From Nocardioides piscis (lineage in GTDB: Bacteria > Actinomycetota > Actinomycetes > Propionibacteriales > Nocardioidaceae), in assembly GCF_011300215.1 (NCBI RefSeq), contig NZ_CP049866.1:2356001-2420000 (forward strand): a DNA stretch of 64,000 bases, given 5' to 3'. The position numbers were made by a program, and so were the translations under genes. Of this stretch, positions 1 through 9,511 are shown piece after piece (the first letter of the stretch is position 1; every line of letters begins with the position of its first letter). The notes under the pieces are model-generated. The model was given only the letters and a program-made list of their open reading frames with translations, made no database searches and was not told the origin of the DNA.

Positions 1-1722
1 CTCGACCGGATGGACATCGAGCGCGAACGCGGCATCACGATCAAGAGCCAGGCCGTCCGCATGCCCTGGACGGTCCAGCCCGTCGCGGCCGGCGAGGAGC
101 AGGTCGCCGAGCCCGGCACCTATGTCCTGAACATGATCGACACCCCCGGCCACGTCGACTTCACCTACGAGGTCTCCCGCTCGCTGGAGGCCTGCGAGGC
201 GGCTGTGCTGCTGGTGGACGCAGCCCAAGGCATCGAGGCGCAGACCCTGGCCAACCTCTATCTGGCCATGGGTGCCGACCTCCACATCATCCCGGTCCTC
301 AACAAGATCGACCTGCCCGGAGCGATGGTCGACAAATATGCCGCCGAGCTGGCCGGCCTCGTCGGCTGCGAGCCCGAGGACGTGCTGCGCGTCAGCGCCA
401 AGACCGGTGTCGGCGTCGCCGGGCTGCTCGACGAGATCGTCAAGCAGACCCCCGCTCCTGTCGGCGACCCGGACGCGCCCCCGCGCGCGCTGATCTTCGA
501 CTCCGTCTATGACACCTATCGCGGCGTGGTCACCTACGTCCGCGTCATCGACGGCCTGCTGACCCACCGCGACCGGATCAAGATGATGTCGACCGGCGCC
601 GTGCACGAGATGCTCGAGGTCGGTGTCATCAGCCCCGAGCCGGTCAAGGCCGCCGACCTGGGCGTCGGTGAGGTGGGCTACCTCATCACCGGCGTGAAGG
701 ACGTGCGTCAGTCCCGGGTCGGCGACACCGTCACCAGCCAGCACCACGGGGCGACCGAGCCGCTGGGCGGCTACAAGCACCCCAACCCGATGGTCTACTC
801 CGGTCTCTACCCGATCGACGGCGACGACTACCCGGGGCTGCGCGACGCCCTCGAGCGCCTCCAGCTCAACGACGCCGCGCTGACCTTCGAGCCCGAGACC
901 TCCGGCGCCCTCGGCTTCGGCTTCCGGATCGGCTTCCTGGGGCTGCTGCACATGGAAATCACCCGTGACCGGCTCGAGCGCGAGTTCGACCTCGACCTCA
1001 TCTCGACCGCGCCCAACGTCGTCTACGAGGTGCTGATGGAGGACGGCTCGAAGTCGGTCGTCACCAACCCGAGCGAATATCCCGAGGGCAAGATCGCCGA
1101 GGTCCACGAGCCGGTCGTCAAGGCGACGATCCTGAGCCCGAGCGACTACATCGGCACGATCATGGAGCTGTGCCAGACCAAGCGCGGCAACCTGCAGGGG
1201 ATGGACTACCTCTCCGAGGACCGCGTCGAGATGCGCTACACCCTGCCGATGGGCGAGATCGTCTTCGACTTCTTCGACCAGCTCAAGTCGCGCACCAAGG
1301 GCTATGCCTCCCTCGACTACGAGCGCTCGGGTGAGCAGGCGGCCGACCTGGTGAAGGTCGACATCCTGCTGCAGGGCGAGCCGGTCGACGCGTTCTCCGC
1401 GATCGTGCACCGCGACGCCGCCTACTCCTACGGCGTGATGATGGCCAGCAAGCTCAAGGACCTCATCCCGCGCCAGCAGTTCGAGGTCCCGATCCAGGCC
1501 GCGATCGGCGCCCGGGTGATCGCTCGCGAGAACATCCGCGCGATCCGCAAGGACGTCCTCGCCAAGTGCTACGGCGGTGACATCAGCCGCAAGCGCAAGC
1601 TCCTCGAGAAGCAGAAGGCCGGCAAGAAGCGGATGAAGAACATCGGCAGTGTCGAGGTGCCGCCGGAGGCGTTCATCGCCGCCCTGTCGACCACGCAGCC
1701 GACGGAGAAGACCAAGAAGTAG
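1..1722 (+). CDS. lepA: Elongation factor 4 (LepA), 5' end outside window
   Basis: Ribosome-associated translational GTPase that back-translocates stalled ribosomes. The frame is open from base 1, so roughly the first 45-60 residues including the P-loop are missing and 573 residues are visible. The G2 segment RGITIK, G3 motif DTPGH (visible residues 47-51) and G4 motif NKID (about 101-104) are all present. The LepA-specific C-terminal domain ends with the basic stretch [20 protein letters not shown], which separates it from EF-G. The ATG at base 10 is internal (Met of the [10 protein letters not shown] segment), not a start. hutD-like follows after 4 bases. Confidence 0.97.
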   Translation, partial: LDRMDIERERGITIKSQAVRMPWTVQPVAAGEEQVAEPGTYVLNMIDTPGHVDFTYEVSRSLEACEAAVLLVDAAQGIEAQTLANLYLAMGADLHIIPVLNKIDLPGAMVDKYAAELAGLVGCEPEDVLRVSAKTGVGVAGLLDEIVKQTPAPVGDPDAPPRALIFDSVYDTYRGVVTYVRVIDGLLTHRDRIKMMSTGAVHEMLEVGVISPEPVKAADLGVGEVGYLITGVKDVRQSRVGDTVTSQHHGATEPLGGYKHPNPMVYSGLYPIDGDDYPGLRDALERLQLNDAALTFEPETSGALGFGFRIGFLGLLHMEITRDRLEREFDLDLISTAPNVVYEVLMEDGSKSVVTNPSEYPEGKIAEVHEPVVKATILSPSDYIGTIMELCQTKRGNLQGMDYLSEDRVEMRYTLPMGEIVFDFFDQLKSRTKGYASLDYERSGEQAADLVKVDILLQGEPVDAFSAIVHRDAAYSYGVMMASKLKDLIPRQQFEVPIQAAIGARVIARENIRAIRKDVLAKCYGGDISRKRKLLEKQKAGKKRMKNIGSVEVPPEAFIAALSTTQPTEKTKK

Positions 1723-1726
1723 CGCC

Positions 1727-2263
1727 ATGGCTGTGGTCGTACGCCGCGACGAGGTCGCCCCCCAACCGTGGGCCAACGGCGGCGGAACCACCCGCCTGCT
1801 GCTGCGCGCCGAGGACGACACGTGGCGGGTCAGCCTGGCCCACGTCGGCGGGGACGGTCCGTTCTCCGTGTTCCCCGGGCGCACACGACTGATCACCGTC
1901 GTCGACGGGCCGGTGCTCGTGCTCGTCGTGGACGGCGTGGAGCAGGTCGTCGAGCCACGCCGCCCGTTCGCCTTCGCCGGCGACGCCAGCGTGACCGCAT
2001 CGGTCCCCGAGGGGCCCGTGCTGGCGTTGAACGTGATCGGCGACCCTGGCCGGGTGGCGCCGTTCGTCACCGTGCTCGAGCTGGGTCGCGGCTCGTCGCT
2101 CCCGCTCGCGGGCGACCAGGCCGCGCTGGTGCTCCAGGGAAGGGCCCAGGTCGAGGAGGTCGAGGCGTCGACACACGACCTGGTCGTGGGGCCGGTCGAG
2201 GTGTCCGGCCGCTGCACGCTCGCGGTGCTGACCCTCGAGCTGCTCGCGCCGTCCCACGGGTGA
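1727..2263 (+). CDS. HutD/Ves family cupin-like protein
   Basis: 178-residue protein of the HutD/Ves family, a bicupin fold with no settled biochemical role; some members sit in histidine-utilisation clusters, but no hut genes are visible here. The N-terminal pattern of a conserved PWxNGGGTTR stretch followed by WRVSLA and a FSxFPGRTR segment is characteristic of the family. ATG at 1727 is chosen because it lies 4 bases after the lepA stop; reading further upstream would overlap lepA. It probably sits on the lepA transcript. The assignment is by family, so no substrate is proposed. Confidence 0.8.
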   Translation: MAVVVRRDEVAPQPWANGGGTTRLLLRAEDDTWRVSLAHVGGDGPFSVFPGRTRLITVVDGPVLVLVVDGVEQVVEPRRPFAFAGDASVTASVPEGPVLALNVIGDPGRVAPFVTVLELGRGSSLPLAGDQAALVLQGRAQVEEVEASTHDLVVGPVEVSGRCTLAVLTLELLAPSHG

Positions 2264-2415
2264 GGACGCGCAGGTCGACCGGCGTCCGCGAGCGTGGGAC
2301 GTCCGGATGGCAAGGTTTGCTACCGCCGAGTACTCAAGTGATCTAGGTTACTCCCAGGAGTGAGATCCCCCTGCGTCCTCAAGGCGCGGGCCGAGCAAGA
2401 CAGTCAGGAAGACGT

Positions 2416-4235
2416 ATGCCCATTAATCACGACGCCAGCTTCATCGACAACCTCCCCCCAACGTCGCGGTGCAGTTCCTCGACCGCGTGGCGAAGTCCCC
2501 CGAGTCGGAGGCCTTCCGCTACCCGTCCGGCGACTCGTGGGAGTCGCTCAACTGGAAGCAGTCCGGCGAGCAGGTTTCGTCGATGGCGGCCGGTCTGCTC
2601 TCGCTCGGCATCGCCTCCGAGCAGCGCGTGGGCATCATGTCGAACACCCGCTACGAGTGGATCCTGGCGGACCTCGCCGTCATGTGTGCCGGTGGCGCGA
2701 CCACGACGGTCTATCCCTCCACGAGCGCCAACGACACCGTCTACATCCTGAGTGACGCCGAGTGCCGCATCGTCTTCGTCGAGGACGAGACCCAGGTCAA
2801 GAAGCTCACCGACCACAAGTCCGAGCTGCCCCACGTCGAGAAGGTCGTCACCTTCGAGGGTGGCGCCGACGGTGACTGGATCATCACCCTCGACGAGCTG
2901 AAGAAGCTCGGCGACGCCTACCTCGCCGAGCACCCCGGTGTGATCGAGGAGAAGGCCAAGTCCATTGCGCCCGACCAGCTCGCGACCCTGATCTACACCA
3001 GCGGCACCACCGGTCGCCCCAAGGGCGTCCGGCTCCACCACAAGTCGTGGGTCTACGAGGGTGCGGCCATCCAGGCCCAGAACATCCTCGACGAGTCCGA
3101 CCTCCAGTTCCTGTGGCTGCCGATGGCCCACGCCTTCGGCAAGGTGCTCCTCAGCGCCCAGCTCGCCTGCGGCTTCGCCTCTGCCGTCGACGGCCGGGTC
3201 GAGAAGATCGTCGACAACTGTGCCGAGGTCAAGCCCACGTTCATGGGTGCTGCTCCGCGCATCTTCGAGAAGGCCTACGGCCGGATCCAGACGATGCAGG
3301 CGGCCGAGGGTGGCGCCAAGGAGAAGCTCTTCCACGCGGCGTTCGCTGCCGGTCTGGAATACGAGCGGCTCAAGCGCGAGGGCAAGTCGATCCCGATGGG
3401 GCTCAAGCTCAAGCACGGCCTCTTCGACAAGCTCGTCTTCAGCAAGGTGCGCGCCCGCTTCGGTGGCCGCGTCCGCTTCTTCATCTCCGGTGCTGCTGCG
3501 CTCAACCGCGAGATCGCCGAGTGGTTCAACGCCGCCGGCATCGTGATCCTCGAGGGCTACGGCATGACCGAGAACTCCGCGGGCGCCACGGTCAACCACC
3601 CCGACGACAACCGCATCGGCACCGTGGGCCAGGCGTTCCCCGGCACCGAGGTGAAGATCGGCGACGGCGACGAGGTGCTGCTGCGTGGGCCGCACATCAT
3701 GGACGGCTACCACAACCTGCCCGAGGAGACGGCGCGCACGCTCGACGCCGAAGGCTGGCTGCACACCGGTGACAAGGGCTCGCTGGACGCCGACGGCTAC
3801 CTCACGATCACCGGCCGGATCAAGGAGCTCTTCAAGACCTCCGGCGGCAAGTACATCGCGCCGCCGGCGATCGAGTCGAAGTTCAAGGCGATCTGCCCCT
3901 ACGCCAGCCAGTTCATGGTCTTCGGCGCCGAGCGCAACTACGTCGTCGCCCTGGTGACGTTGGACCCCGACGCGATGACGGGCTGGGCCGCCGAGAACGG
4001 GATGGAGGGCTCCTCCTACACCGAGATCGTCAACAGCGACAAGGTCAAGGAGATGGTCGGCAACTACGTCGACGAGCTCAACGGCAAGCTCAACCGCTGG
4101 GAGACGATCAAGAAGTGGCAGCTGCTCGACCACGACCTCACGGTCGAGTCCGGCGAGCTGACCCCCTCGATGAAGGTCAAGCGCAACGTGGTCGAGGACA
4201 ACCACAAGGACGTCATCGAGTCGCTCTACGCCTGA
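2416..4235 (+). CDS. Long-chain acyl-CoA synthetase (AMP-forming), frameshifted near its N-terminus in this sequence
   Basis: Adenylate-forming ligase that activates fatty acids to acyl-CoA through an acyl-AMP intermediate; about 606 residues once restored. The ATP-binding motif YTSGTTGRPKG is near residue 195, followed by the adenylation motif GYGMTE and the hinge-region GRIKELFKTSGGKYI. The ATG at 2416 has an AGGAAG ribosome site. Its frame gives MPINHDASFIDNLPP and then runs into a different frame from the enzyme, which is open from codon 2469 on. Adding one C to the six-C run at 2454-2459 joins them as NLPPNVAVQFLDRVAKSP, as in related enzymes. A GTG restart at 2469 would lose about 18 residues. 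A strong terminator follows the stop. Confidence 0.85.
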
Positions 4236-4256
4236 GTCCTGGCACAGCACGACCCG

Positions 4257-4294
4257 CGAACGGGTGTCGGTGGGAGACCACCGGCACCCGTTCG
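4257..4294 (+). terminator. Strong hairpin terminator after the acyl-CoA synthetase
   Basis: Arms CGAACGGGTGTCGGTGG (4257-4273) and CCACCGGCACCCGTTCG (4278-4294) pair over 17 bp with one T-G wobble around a GAGA loop. No T-run follows, as is usual for actinobacterial hairpin terminators. It lies 22 bases after the ligase stop and upstream of hemW. Confidence 0.85.
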
Positions 4295-4310
4295 TCGTCC
4301 TCCCCGGTGG

Positions 4311-5537
4311 TTGGATGGGTGGGTGCCCCCCGTCCAACCTGCCGGTCTGCCCCTGCCCGCGGACGGGTCGCTGCCCGCCGCTGCGCTGGCGCAGCTCGGC
4401 TCCCGGCCGTTCGGGCTCTATGTCCACGTCCCGTTCTGCACCGTGCGGTGCGGCTACTGCGACTTCAACACCTACACCGCCGACGAGCTCGGCGATGCCC
4501 CGGGCGCTTCGCGGGCGACGTATGCCGAGGCGGTGATCACCGAGATCCGGCACGCCCGTCGGGTGCTGGGTGAGCGGGACCTCCCGATCGAGACGATCTT
4601 CTTCGGCGGTGGCACACCCACCCTGATCAGGCCCGCCGACCTGGGCGCGATCGTGGCGAGCGCGGCGGCCGAGTTCGGCCTGGCGCCGGACATCGAGATC
4701 ACGACCGAGGCCAACCCCGACAGCGTCGCCGCCTGGGACCTCGAGGCGCTGCGCTCGGCAGGCTTCAACCGGATGAGCTTCGGCATGCAGTCCGCGGTCG
4801 ACCACGTGCTGCGCGTGCTCGACCGCACCCACGACCCCCTCCGGGTCCCGGCAGCGGTCCAGTGGGCCCGGGACGCCGGGTTCGACGAGGTGTCGCTCGA
4901 CCTCATCTACGGCACGCCGGGGGAGTCGCTCGCCGACTGGGAGACCAGCGTCGAGGCCGCCCTGGCCTGCGAGCCGGACCACATATCGGCATACTCGCTG
5001 ATCGTCGAGGACGGCACCGCCCTCGCCCGCCGCGTGCGGCGCGGCGAGCTGCCGATGCCCGACGAGGACGACCTGGCCGACAAGTACGAGCTGGTCGACG
5101 AGCGGCTCACCGCGGCCGGGCTCGAGTGGTACGAGGTCTCCAACTGGGCTCGTCGACCGCAGAGCCGGTGCCGGCACAACCTGGGCTACTGGACCGGCGG
5201 CGACTGGTGGGGCGCAGGTCCCGGTGCCCACTCGCACGTCGGAGGGGTGCGCTGGTGGAACGTCAAGCACCCCGCGGCGTATGCCGATCGGCTCGCCGCC
5301 GGCACAAGTCCCGCCCAGGCCCACGAGCAGCTCACCGAGCAGGACCAGCGGGTCGAGCGCATCCTCCTGGAGATCCGGCTGCGCGACGGACTGCCCGTCC
5401 TGGCCCTGGACCGCGACGCCAGGGCCCAGGTGGCCCGACTGACCGAGGAGGGACTCGTCACGCTCGCGACCGAGCGGCTGGTCCTGACCCGTCGTGGCCG
5501 GTTGCTCGCGGACGCGGTGGTGCGCGACCTGACCTAG
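4311..5537 (+). CDS. hemW: HemW-like radical SAM protein (coproporphyrinogen III oxidase-like)
   Basis: Radical SAM protein of the HemW family, now regarded as a haem chaperone rather than a coproporphyrinogen dehydrogenase. The 4Fe-4S site FCTVRCGYCDF (C-x3-C-x2-C, residues about 43-53) is followed by the SAM-binding FFGGGTPT and by GMQS. The C-terminal HemW domain carries SNWARRP and the motif CRHNLGYW. The start is uncertain: TTG at 4311 or GTG at 4323 both fit, and no ATG is available upstream of the Fe-S site. The stop codon overlaps that of the convergent DUF3097 gene by four bases, a neighbour pairing common in actinobacteria. Confidence 0.93.
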   Translation: MDGWVPPVQPAGLPLPADGSLPAAALAQLGSRPFGLYVHVPFCTVRCGYCDFNTYTADELGDAPGASRATYAEAVITEIRHARRVLGERDLPIETIFFGGGTPTLIRPADLGAIVASAAAEFGLAPDIEITTEANPDSVAAWDLEALRSAGFNRMSFGMQSAVDHVLRVLDRTHDPLRVPAAVQWARDAGFDEVSLDLIYGTPGESLADWETSVEAALACEPDHISAYSLIVEDGTALARRVRRGELPMPDEDDLADKYELVDERLTAAGLEWYEVSNWARRPQSRCRHNLGYWTGGDWWGAGPGAHSHVGGVRWWNVKHPAAYADRLAAGTSPAQAHEQLTEQDQRVERILLEIRLRDGLPVLALDRDARAQVARLTEEGLVTLATERLVLTRRGRLLADAVVRDLT

Positions 5538-6391
5538 CCGCCCGCTGTCGTGAAGTCGATCAGCTCCTCGACCCGGCCGAGGAGCTGGGGGTCCAAGTCG
5601 CCGAACCCGCGCACGCCACCGAGGACGTGCTTCCAGGCTCGTGCGATGTCGGCCTGGTCGCGGTGCGGCCAGCCGAGCTGCTGGCAGGTGCCGGTCTTCC
5701 AGTCGATCCCCTTGGGCACGTGCGGCCAGGCCTTGAACCCCAGGCGGGATGGCTTGACGGCCTGCCAGATGTCGATGAAGGGGTGGCCGACGATCAGGAC
5801 GTGCTTGCCCACGTCGGAGCGGGCGATGGACTGGGCGATCCGGCTCTCCTTGGAGCCCGGCACGAGGTGGTCGACCAGCACCCCGACTCGTCGCTGCGGG
5901 CCGGGCCGGAAGTCGCGCAGGTGCTCGGCCAGGTCGTCGACGCCACCGAGGAACTCCACGACAACGCCCTCGATCCGCAGGTCGTCGCCCCAGACCTTCT
6001 CGACGAGCTCGGCGTCGTGGCGGCCCTCGACGAAGATCCTGCTCGCCCGGGCGACGCGTGCCTTTGCGTCGTGGACGGCGATCGAGCCGCTGGCCGTCCG
6101 GGTCGCCCGGACCGGTCCGGGCCTCGTCACCGGGCGGACGAGGACCACGGGCTTGCCCTCGAGGAGGAATCCCGGACCGAGGGGGAACGTGCGTCGCTTG
6201 GCCCGGCGGTCCTCGAGGGTGATCGTGTCCAGGTCGCGGTCGACCGCCACGATCTCGCCGCACCAGTCCGTGGTGACCTCCTCGACGACCAGCCCGACCT
6301 CGGCCGGGACGTCGACCGCGCGGCCGTTGCGGGGCGCCCGCCAGTCGGTGGACAGGACGTCAGTGCCATAACGGTCGGTCGGGGAAGTCAC
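5534..6391 (-). CDS. DUF3097 family protein
   Basis: 285-residue actinobacterial protein of unknown function (DUF3097). Conserved-looking stretches include YGTDVL near the N-terminus, IFVEGRHDAELVEKVWGDDL around residues 140-160, and VLVDHLVPGSKE, which together resemble a Toprim-like core; that resemblance is my inference. No signal peptide or membrane segment is seen. The GTG at 6391 is preceded by a TAGCGT -10 hexamer with a 7-base gap, so the message is probably leaderless. It is convergent with hemW. Confidence 0.85.
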   Translation of the reverse strand: MTSPTDRYGTDVLSTDWRAPRNGRAVDVPAEVGLVVEEVTTDWCGEIVAVDRDLDTITLEDRRAKRRTFPLGPGFLLEGKPVVLVRPVTRPGPVRATRTASGSIAVHDAKARVARASRIFVEGRHDAELVEKVWGDDLRIEGVVVEFLGGVDDLAEHLRDFRPGPQRRVGVLVDHLVPGSKESRIAQSIARSDVGKHVLIVGHPFIDIWQAVKPSRLGFKAWPHVPKGIDWKTGTCQQLGWPHRDQADIARAWKHVLGGVRGFGDLDPQLLGRVEELIDFTTAGG

Positions 6392-6398
6392 CGCCTCA

Positions 6399-6404
6399 AC
6401 GCTA
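6399..6404 (-). promoter_or_regulatory. -10 element of a leaderless promoter (DUF3097 gene)
   Basis: TAGCGT on the minus strand, 7 bases before the GTG at 6391. Transcription would start at or next to the start codon. Confidence 0.6.
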
Positions 6405-6451
6405 GGGCGACGGTGACGCGGCGCGATGCTGCCACGCCGCTCGACGGGGCG

Positions 6452-6757
6452 TCAGTCGTCGTTGTCGTCCGTCGGCTCCTCGGTCGACGGTGTGGGGCCG
6501 CTGGACTCATAGCTGCCCGAGGTGTCGTCCTGCGTGTCGTCCATGCCGAGCTCGTCGGCGTCCTTGGTGCTCTCGTCGTCGGGGTCGAGGGGCTCCGCGA
6601 GCGGGTTGTCCTCTCCCGGCTTCAGGTCCTCGGGCAGGTGCTCGTCAGGGACTCCGGCCAGCTGCTGGTCGTCAGGGGCCGCTGTGCCGCCCTGGTTGTC
6701 GGCGTCGGCCTCGCTGGTGGTCGAGCTGGCCTCGGGCGTCTTGCTCTGTTCGGTCAT
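6452..6757 (-). CDS. Small acidic, probably disordered protein
   Basis: 101-residue protein very rich in Asp, Glu, Ser, Thr and Pro, with almost no hydrophobic core and no signal peptide or membrane segment. I do not recognise a family. The ATG at 6757 is followed by a frame with normal GC-rich third positions, which supports real coding. It lies between a DUF3097 gene and a flavodoxin-like gene on the same strand, with gaps of 42-60 bases, so co-transcription is possible. Intrinsic disorder is inferred from composition only. Confidence 0.6.
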   Translation of the reverse strand: MTEQSKTPEASSTTSEADADNQGGTAAPDDQQLAGVPDEHLPEDLKPGEDNPLAEPLDPDDESTKDADELGMDDTQDDTSGSYESSGPTPSTEEPTDDNDD

Positions 6758-6799
6758 GTGTCGTTCCTAGTGCAGTGGGCGGCCGGAGTAAACACCCGC

Positions 6800-7405
6800 T
6801 CAGGCGGGGTAGTTGGCCCCGCGCAGGAGCCGCGCCAGGTGGGCGGCGTTGGCTGCCAGCGTCTTCGTGGTCCCGGTCGTCTTCTCGGGCTTCTCGCCCA
6901 GGTCCTGGTAGTCGACGCCCTGCATGGCCTCGCCCACCCAGTACGTCGATGCGCTGGCCGGCACCGAGAAGCCGACGTCGTTCAGCGCCTGGAGCACCTC
7001 TGCGGTGACGTGGTGGGCGCCGTCCTCGTTGCCGACGACCGCTACGGCCCCGACCTTGCCGTAGGTCAGCAGCCGTCCTTGGTCGTCGGTCTCGCTGAGC
7101 TCTGCGTCGAGGCGCTCGAGCACCATCTTCGACACAGAGCTGGGCTGGCCCATCCAGATGGGGGTGGCGATGACCAGGATGTCGGCGCCGAGCATCTTGG
7201 CGCGCAAGGCTGGCCAGGCGTCCCCGCCGCCCTCGTCGGTGCTGACTCCGAACTTCACGTCGTGGTCGACGACCCGCACGACCTCCCCGGCGACGTCGTG
7301 CTCGCCCAGGGCCGCCAGCACCTCGCGGCCGATGAGCTCGGAGCTGGACGCGGCCGGGGACGGCTTGAGGCTGCAGGCCAGGACGAGGGCGGTGAGGTCG
7401 GTCAT
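6800..7405 (-). CDS. Flavodoxin-fold NAD(P)H-dependent oxidoreductase
   Basis: 201-residue protein with a flavodoxin-like fold: the first strand ALVLACSLKPSP leads into the FMN phosphate-binding loop, and VIATPIWMGQPSS forms the second flavin loop. Such proteins reduce quinones, azo dyes or FMN with NAD(P)H; the substrate here is not evident. The ATG at 7405 (MTDLTALVL) is preferred over the GTG at 7456 because it begins directly at the first beta strand. The upstream MBL-fold gene (7476-8327) is on the same strand. Confidence 0.75.
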   Translation of the reverse strand: MTDLTALVLACSLKPSPAASSSELIGREVLAALGEHDVAGEVVRVVDHDVKFGVSTDEGGGDAWPALRAKMLGADILVIATPIWMGQPSSVSKMVLERLDAELSETDDQGRLLTYGKVGAVAVVGNEDGAHHVTAEVLQALNDVGFSVPASASTYWVGEAMQGVDYQDLGEKPEKTTGTTKTLAANAAHLARLLRGANYPA

Positions 7406-7475
7406 GTTTCGACCGTACAGCTCGACCACGAAGCCGCCAGGTGCGCGGAACTCCACGGGGATCGGGTCGCGCCGA

Positions 7476-8327
7476 TCAGGCGAGGGGCAGCCGCTTCTGC
7501 GATCGCGGCAGCTGCTCGAATCCGCGCTGCACGGCTGTCGCCAGCAGGCTGGGATCCCAGGGCCAGTCGCCCTCCTCGAGCGCCGAGGTCGCGGGGACGC
7601 CGCGACCGGCGAGGTCGCGGATGGTCTCTGCGATGATCCCGAGCTCGCTGCGCTGGTCGTGCACGAACTCGCGGTCCACGAGCTCGCCGTGACCCGGGAC
7701 CACGACCGTCGCCGGGGTGATCATCTGCAGCGCGAGGTCCAGGGTGGCGGGCCACTCGAGGGGATAGGAGTCGTCACCGATCCACGGCTTGTCCGACTCC
7801 TCGACCAGGTCGCCCATCACCACCACGTCGGCGTCGGGCACGCGGACGACCAGGTCGCCGGCGGTGTGACCGCGACCCGGGTGGATGAGCTCCACCAGGC
7901 GATCGCCGAGGACGAGGGGATGGGCGGACGAGAAGCCGTGGGTCGCAGGCCGCAGCTCGGTGGCGAGGATCTCCTCGGCGTGCGGTTCGTCGGCCAGGTG
8001 TGCGTCGTGGCGACCGCCCCGCTCGACCATCTTGTCGAGGGCGAACTGGGTCGCGTGGATGGGGACGTCGCCATACGCCGTGACCAGGGCGTCGTTGCCG
8101 AACCAGTGGTCCCAGTGGTCGTGGGTGTTCACCAGCGCAGTGACCGCTCCGACGCCCAGCCGGGCGGCGTCGTCGGCGACCATCCGGGCCTGACGGGTCG
8201 AGCCGTGCGTGTCGACCATCACCAGGCCGTCGCTGCCCCCGACGAGGGTGATGTTGACGTGCAGCCAGTCGTAGTGGGCGACCCACACCCGATCGGCGAC
8301 CTCGGTGAACCTGCCTGTCGTGTGCAC
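7476..8327 (-). CDS. MBL-fold metallo-hydrolase
   Basis: 283-residue metallo-beta-lactamase-fold hydrolase. The zinc-binding signature THDHWDH occupies residues about 68-74, and later metal ligands are present in [11 protein letters not shown] and PGHGELVD. The general layout is that of glyoxalase-II-like or quinoline-lactonase-like members, but no substrate can be assigned. The GTG at 8327 follows a minus-strand TAGGGT hexamer by 6 bases, so the start is probably leaderless. The gene is divergent from hrcA, and the two promoters share about 100 bases. Confidence 0.82.
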   Translation of the reverse strand: MHTTGRFTEVADRVWVAHYDWLHVNITLVGGSDGLVMVDTHGSTRQARMVADDAARLGVGAVTALVNTHDHWDHWFGNDALVTAYGDVPIHATQFALDKMVERGGRHDAHLADEPHAEEILATELRPATHGFSSAHPLVLGDRLVELIHPGRGHTAGDLVVRVPDADVVVMGDLVEESDKPWIGDDSYPLEWPATLDLALQMITPATVVVPGHGELVDREFVHDQRSELGIIAETIRDLAGRGVPATSALEEGDWPWDPSLLATAVQRGFEQLPRSQKRLPLA

Positions 8328-8333
8328 CGCCCC

Positions 8334-8339
8334 ACCCTA
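8334..8339 (-). promoter_or_regulatory. -10 element of a leaderless promoter (MBL-fold gene)
   Basis: Minus-strand TAGGGT, 6 bases before the GTG at 8327. Confidence 0.5.
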
Positions 8340-8434
8340 CGTACGTCAAGTCGTCCGCCGGCCCGGCGCGACCAGGACACGGAGTCCGCGCTCCCCAGCG
8401 GGAGGGCGGGCGCCGGCGTCCCCACCTTGTAGTC

Positions 8435-8461
8435 TTGGCACTCGTTGACGATGAGTGCCAG
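8435..8461 (+). promoter_or_regulatory. CIRCE operator of the hrcA-dnaJ operon
   Basis: TTGGCACTC, 9 bases, then GAGTGCCAG: an inverted repeat matching the HrcA-binding CIRCE element (consensus TTAGCACTC-N9-GAGTGCTAA). The outer positions differ from consensus but the two arms still pair with each other. A -10-like TAGTCT (8430-8435) abuts it, so bound HrcA would block initiation. The operon encodes HrcA, giving autoregulation. Confidence 0.9.
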
Positions 8462-8482
8462 ACGAGCGTGCAAGGAGGCGGG

Positions 8483-9511
8483 ATGGGCGAGGACCGGAAG
8501 CTGGCCGTCCTGCGAGCGATCGTGGAGGACTACGTCGCCACCGAGGAGCCGGTGGGCTCGCGAGCACTCGTCGAGCGCCACGGCCTCGGCGTCTCCTCGG
8601 CGACCGTGCGCAACGACATGGCGGCCCTCGAGGAGGAGGGCTTCATCCACCAGCCACACACCAGCGCCGGACGCGTGCCGACCGACAAGGGCTATCGCCT
8701 CTTCGTCGACCGCCTGACGGCCGTCAAGCCGATGAGCGCGGCGGAGAAGCGGGCGATCGCGACCCTCCTCGACGGTGCCGTCGACCTCGACGACGTGGTG
8801 CAGCGATCGGTGCGCCTCCTCAGCACTCTCACCCGGCAGGTCGCGATCGTGCAATACCCGACGCTGTCGCGCAGCACCGTGCGCCACATCGAGCTGGTCG
8901 CGATCACCCCGACGCGGGTGATGCTGATCCTGATCCTGAGCACCGGCCGGGTGGAGCAGCGCCTCGTCGAGGTGCGCGGCGCCGTGGCGGACTCCCAGCT
9001 CTCCGACCTGCGCGTGCGGGTCAACCAGGCGGCTGCGGGGGAGCGGATCGCCGACGCGGTCACAGCCCTGGCTGCCCTGCCGGACGCGGTCCCGCCCAGC
9101 GATGCGCTGCTGACCCGGACCGTGGTGGACGTGCTGACCGATGCGATGGGTGACCACCGCAGCGACGAGCGGGTCGCGGTCGGTGGCGCGGCCAACCTCG
9201 CTCGCTTCGGCGACAGCTTCGACACGGCTGTGCGCCCGCTGCTCGAGGCCCTCGAGGAGCAGGTGGTCCTGCTCAAGCTGATCGGCGAGGCGACCACCGG
9301 CGATGCCGTGACGGTGCGCATCGGTCACGAAGGTCCCTATTCCGAACTTTCCTCCACCAGCGTGGTCGCGGCGGGCTACGGCCCGCCCGAGCAGGCACTG
9401 GCGACGCTGGGCGTCGTCGGACCCACCCGAATGGACTACCCCGGATCCATGGCGGCGGTGCGTGCTGTCGCTCGCTACGTCTCCAGGATCCTCGACGAAG
9501 GACAGCAGTGA
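8483..9511 (+). CDS. hrcA: Heat-inducible transcription repressor HrcA
   Basis: 342-residue repressor of heat-shock genes that binds CIRCE. The N-terminal winged helix contains [15 protein letters not shown] and [17 protein letters not shown], both hallmark HrcA segments; the remainder is the GAF-like and dimerisation domain. ATG at 8483 has a consensus AAGGAGG ribosome site at 8472-8478. The CIRCE element sits directly upstream and dnaJ follows with a GTGA overlap, giving the standard actinobacterial hrcA-dnaJ-rsmE order. Confidence 0.97.
   Translation: MGEDRKLAVLRAIVEDYVATEEPVGSRALVERHGLGVSSATVRNDMAALEEEGFIHQPHTSAGRVPTDKGYRLFVDRLTAVKPMSAAEKRAIATLLDGAVDLDDVVQRSVRLLSTLTRQVAIVQYPTLSRSTVRHIELVAITPTRVMLILILSTGRVEQRLVEVRGAVADSQLSDLRVRVNQAAAGERIADAVTALAALPDAVPPSDALLTRTVVDVLTDAMGDHRSDERVAVGGAANLARFGDSFDTAVRPLLEALEEQVVLLKLIGEATTGDAVTVRIGHEGPYSELSSTSVVAAGYGPPEQALATLGVVGPTRMDYPGSMAAVRAVARYVSRILDEGQQ

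Noticed and set aside
2427..6263. A minus-strand open frame of 1278 codons across the acyl-CoA synthetase and hemW
   Set aside because: Its sequence is Arg/Gly/His/Asp-rich with no recognisable domain and it lies antisense to two clear enzymes; long antisense frames are common at 70% GC.
4862..7636. A plus-strand open frame of 924 codons overlapping hemW and the genes opposite
   Set aside because: It conflicts with hemW and three well-supported minus-strand genes and has no domain signature.
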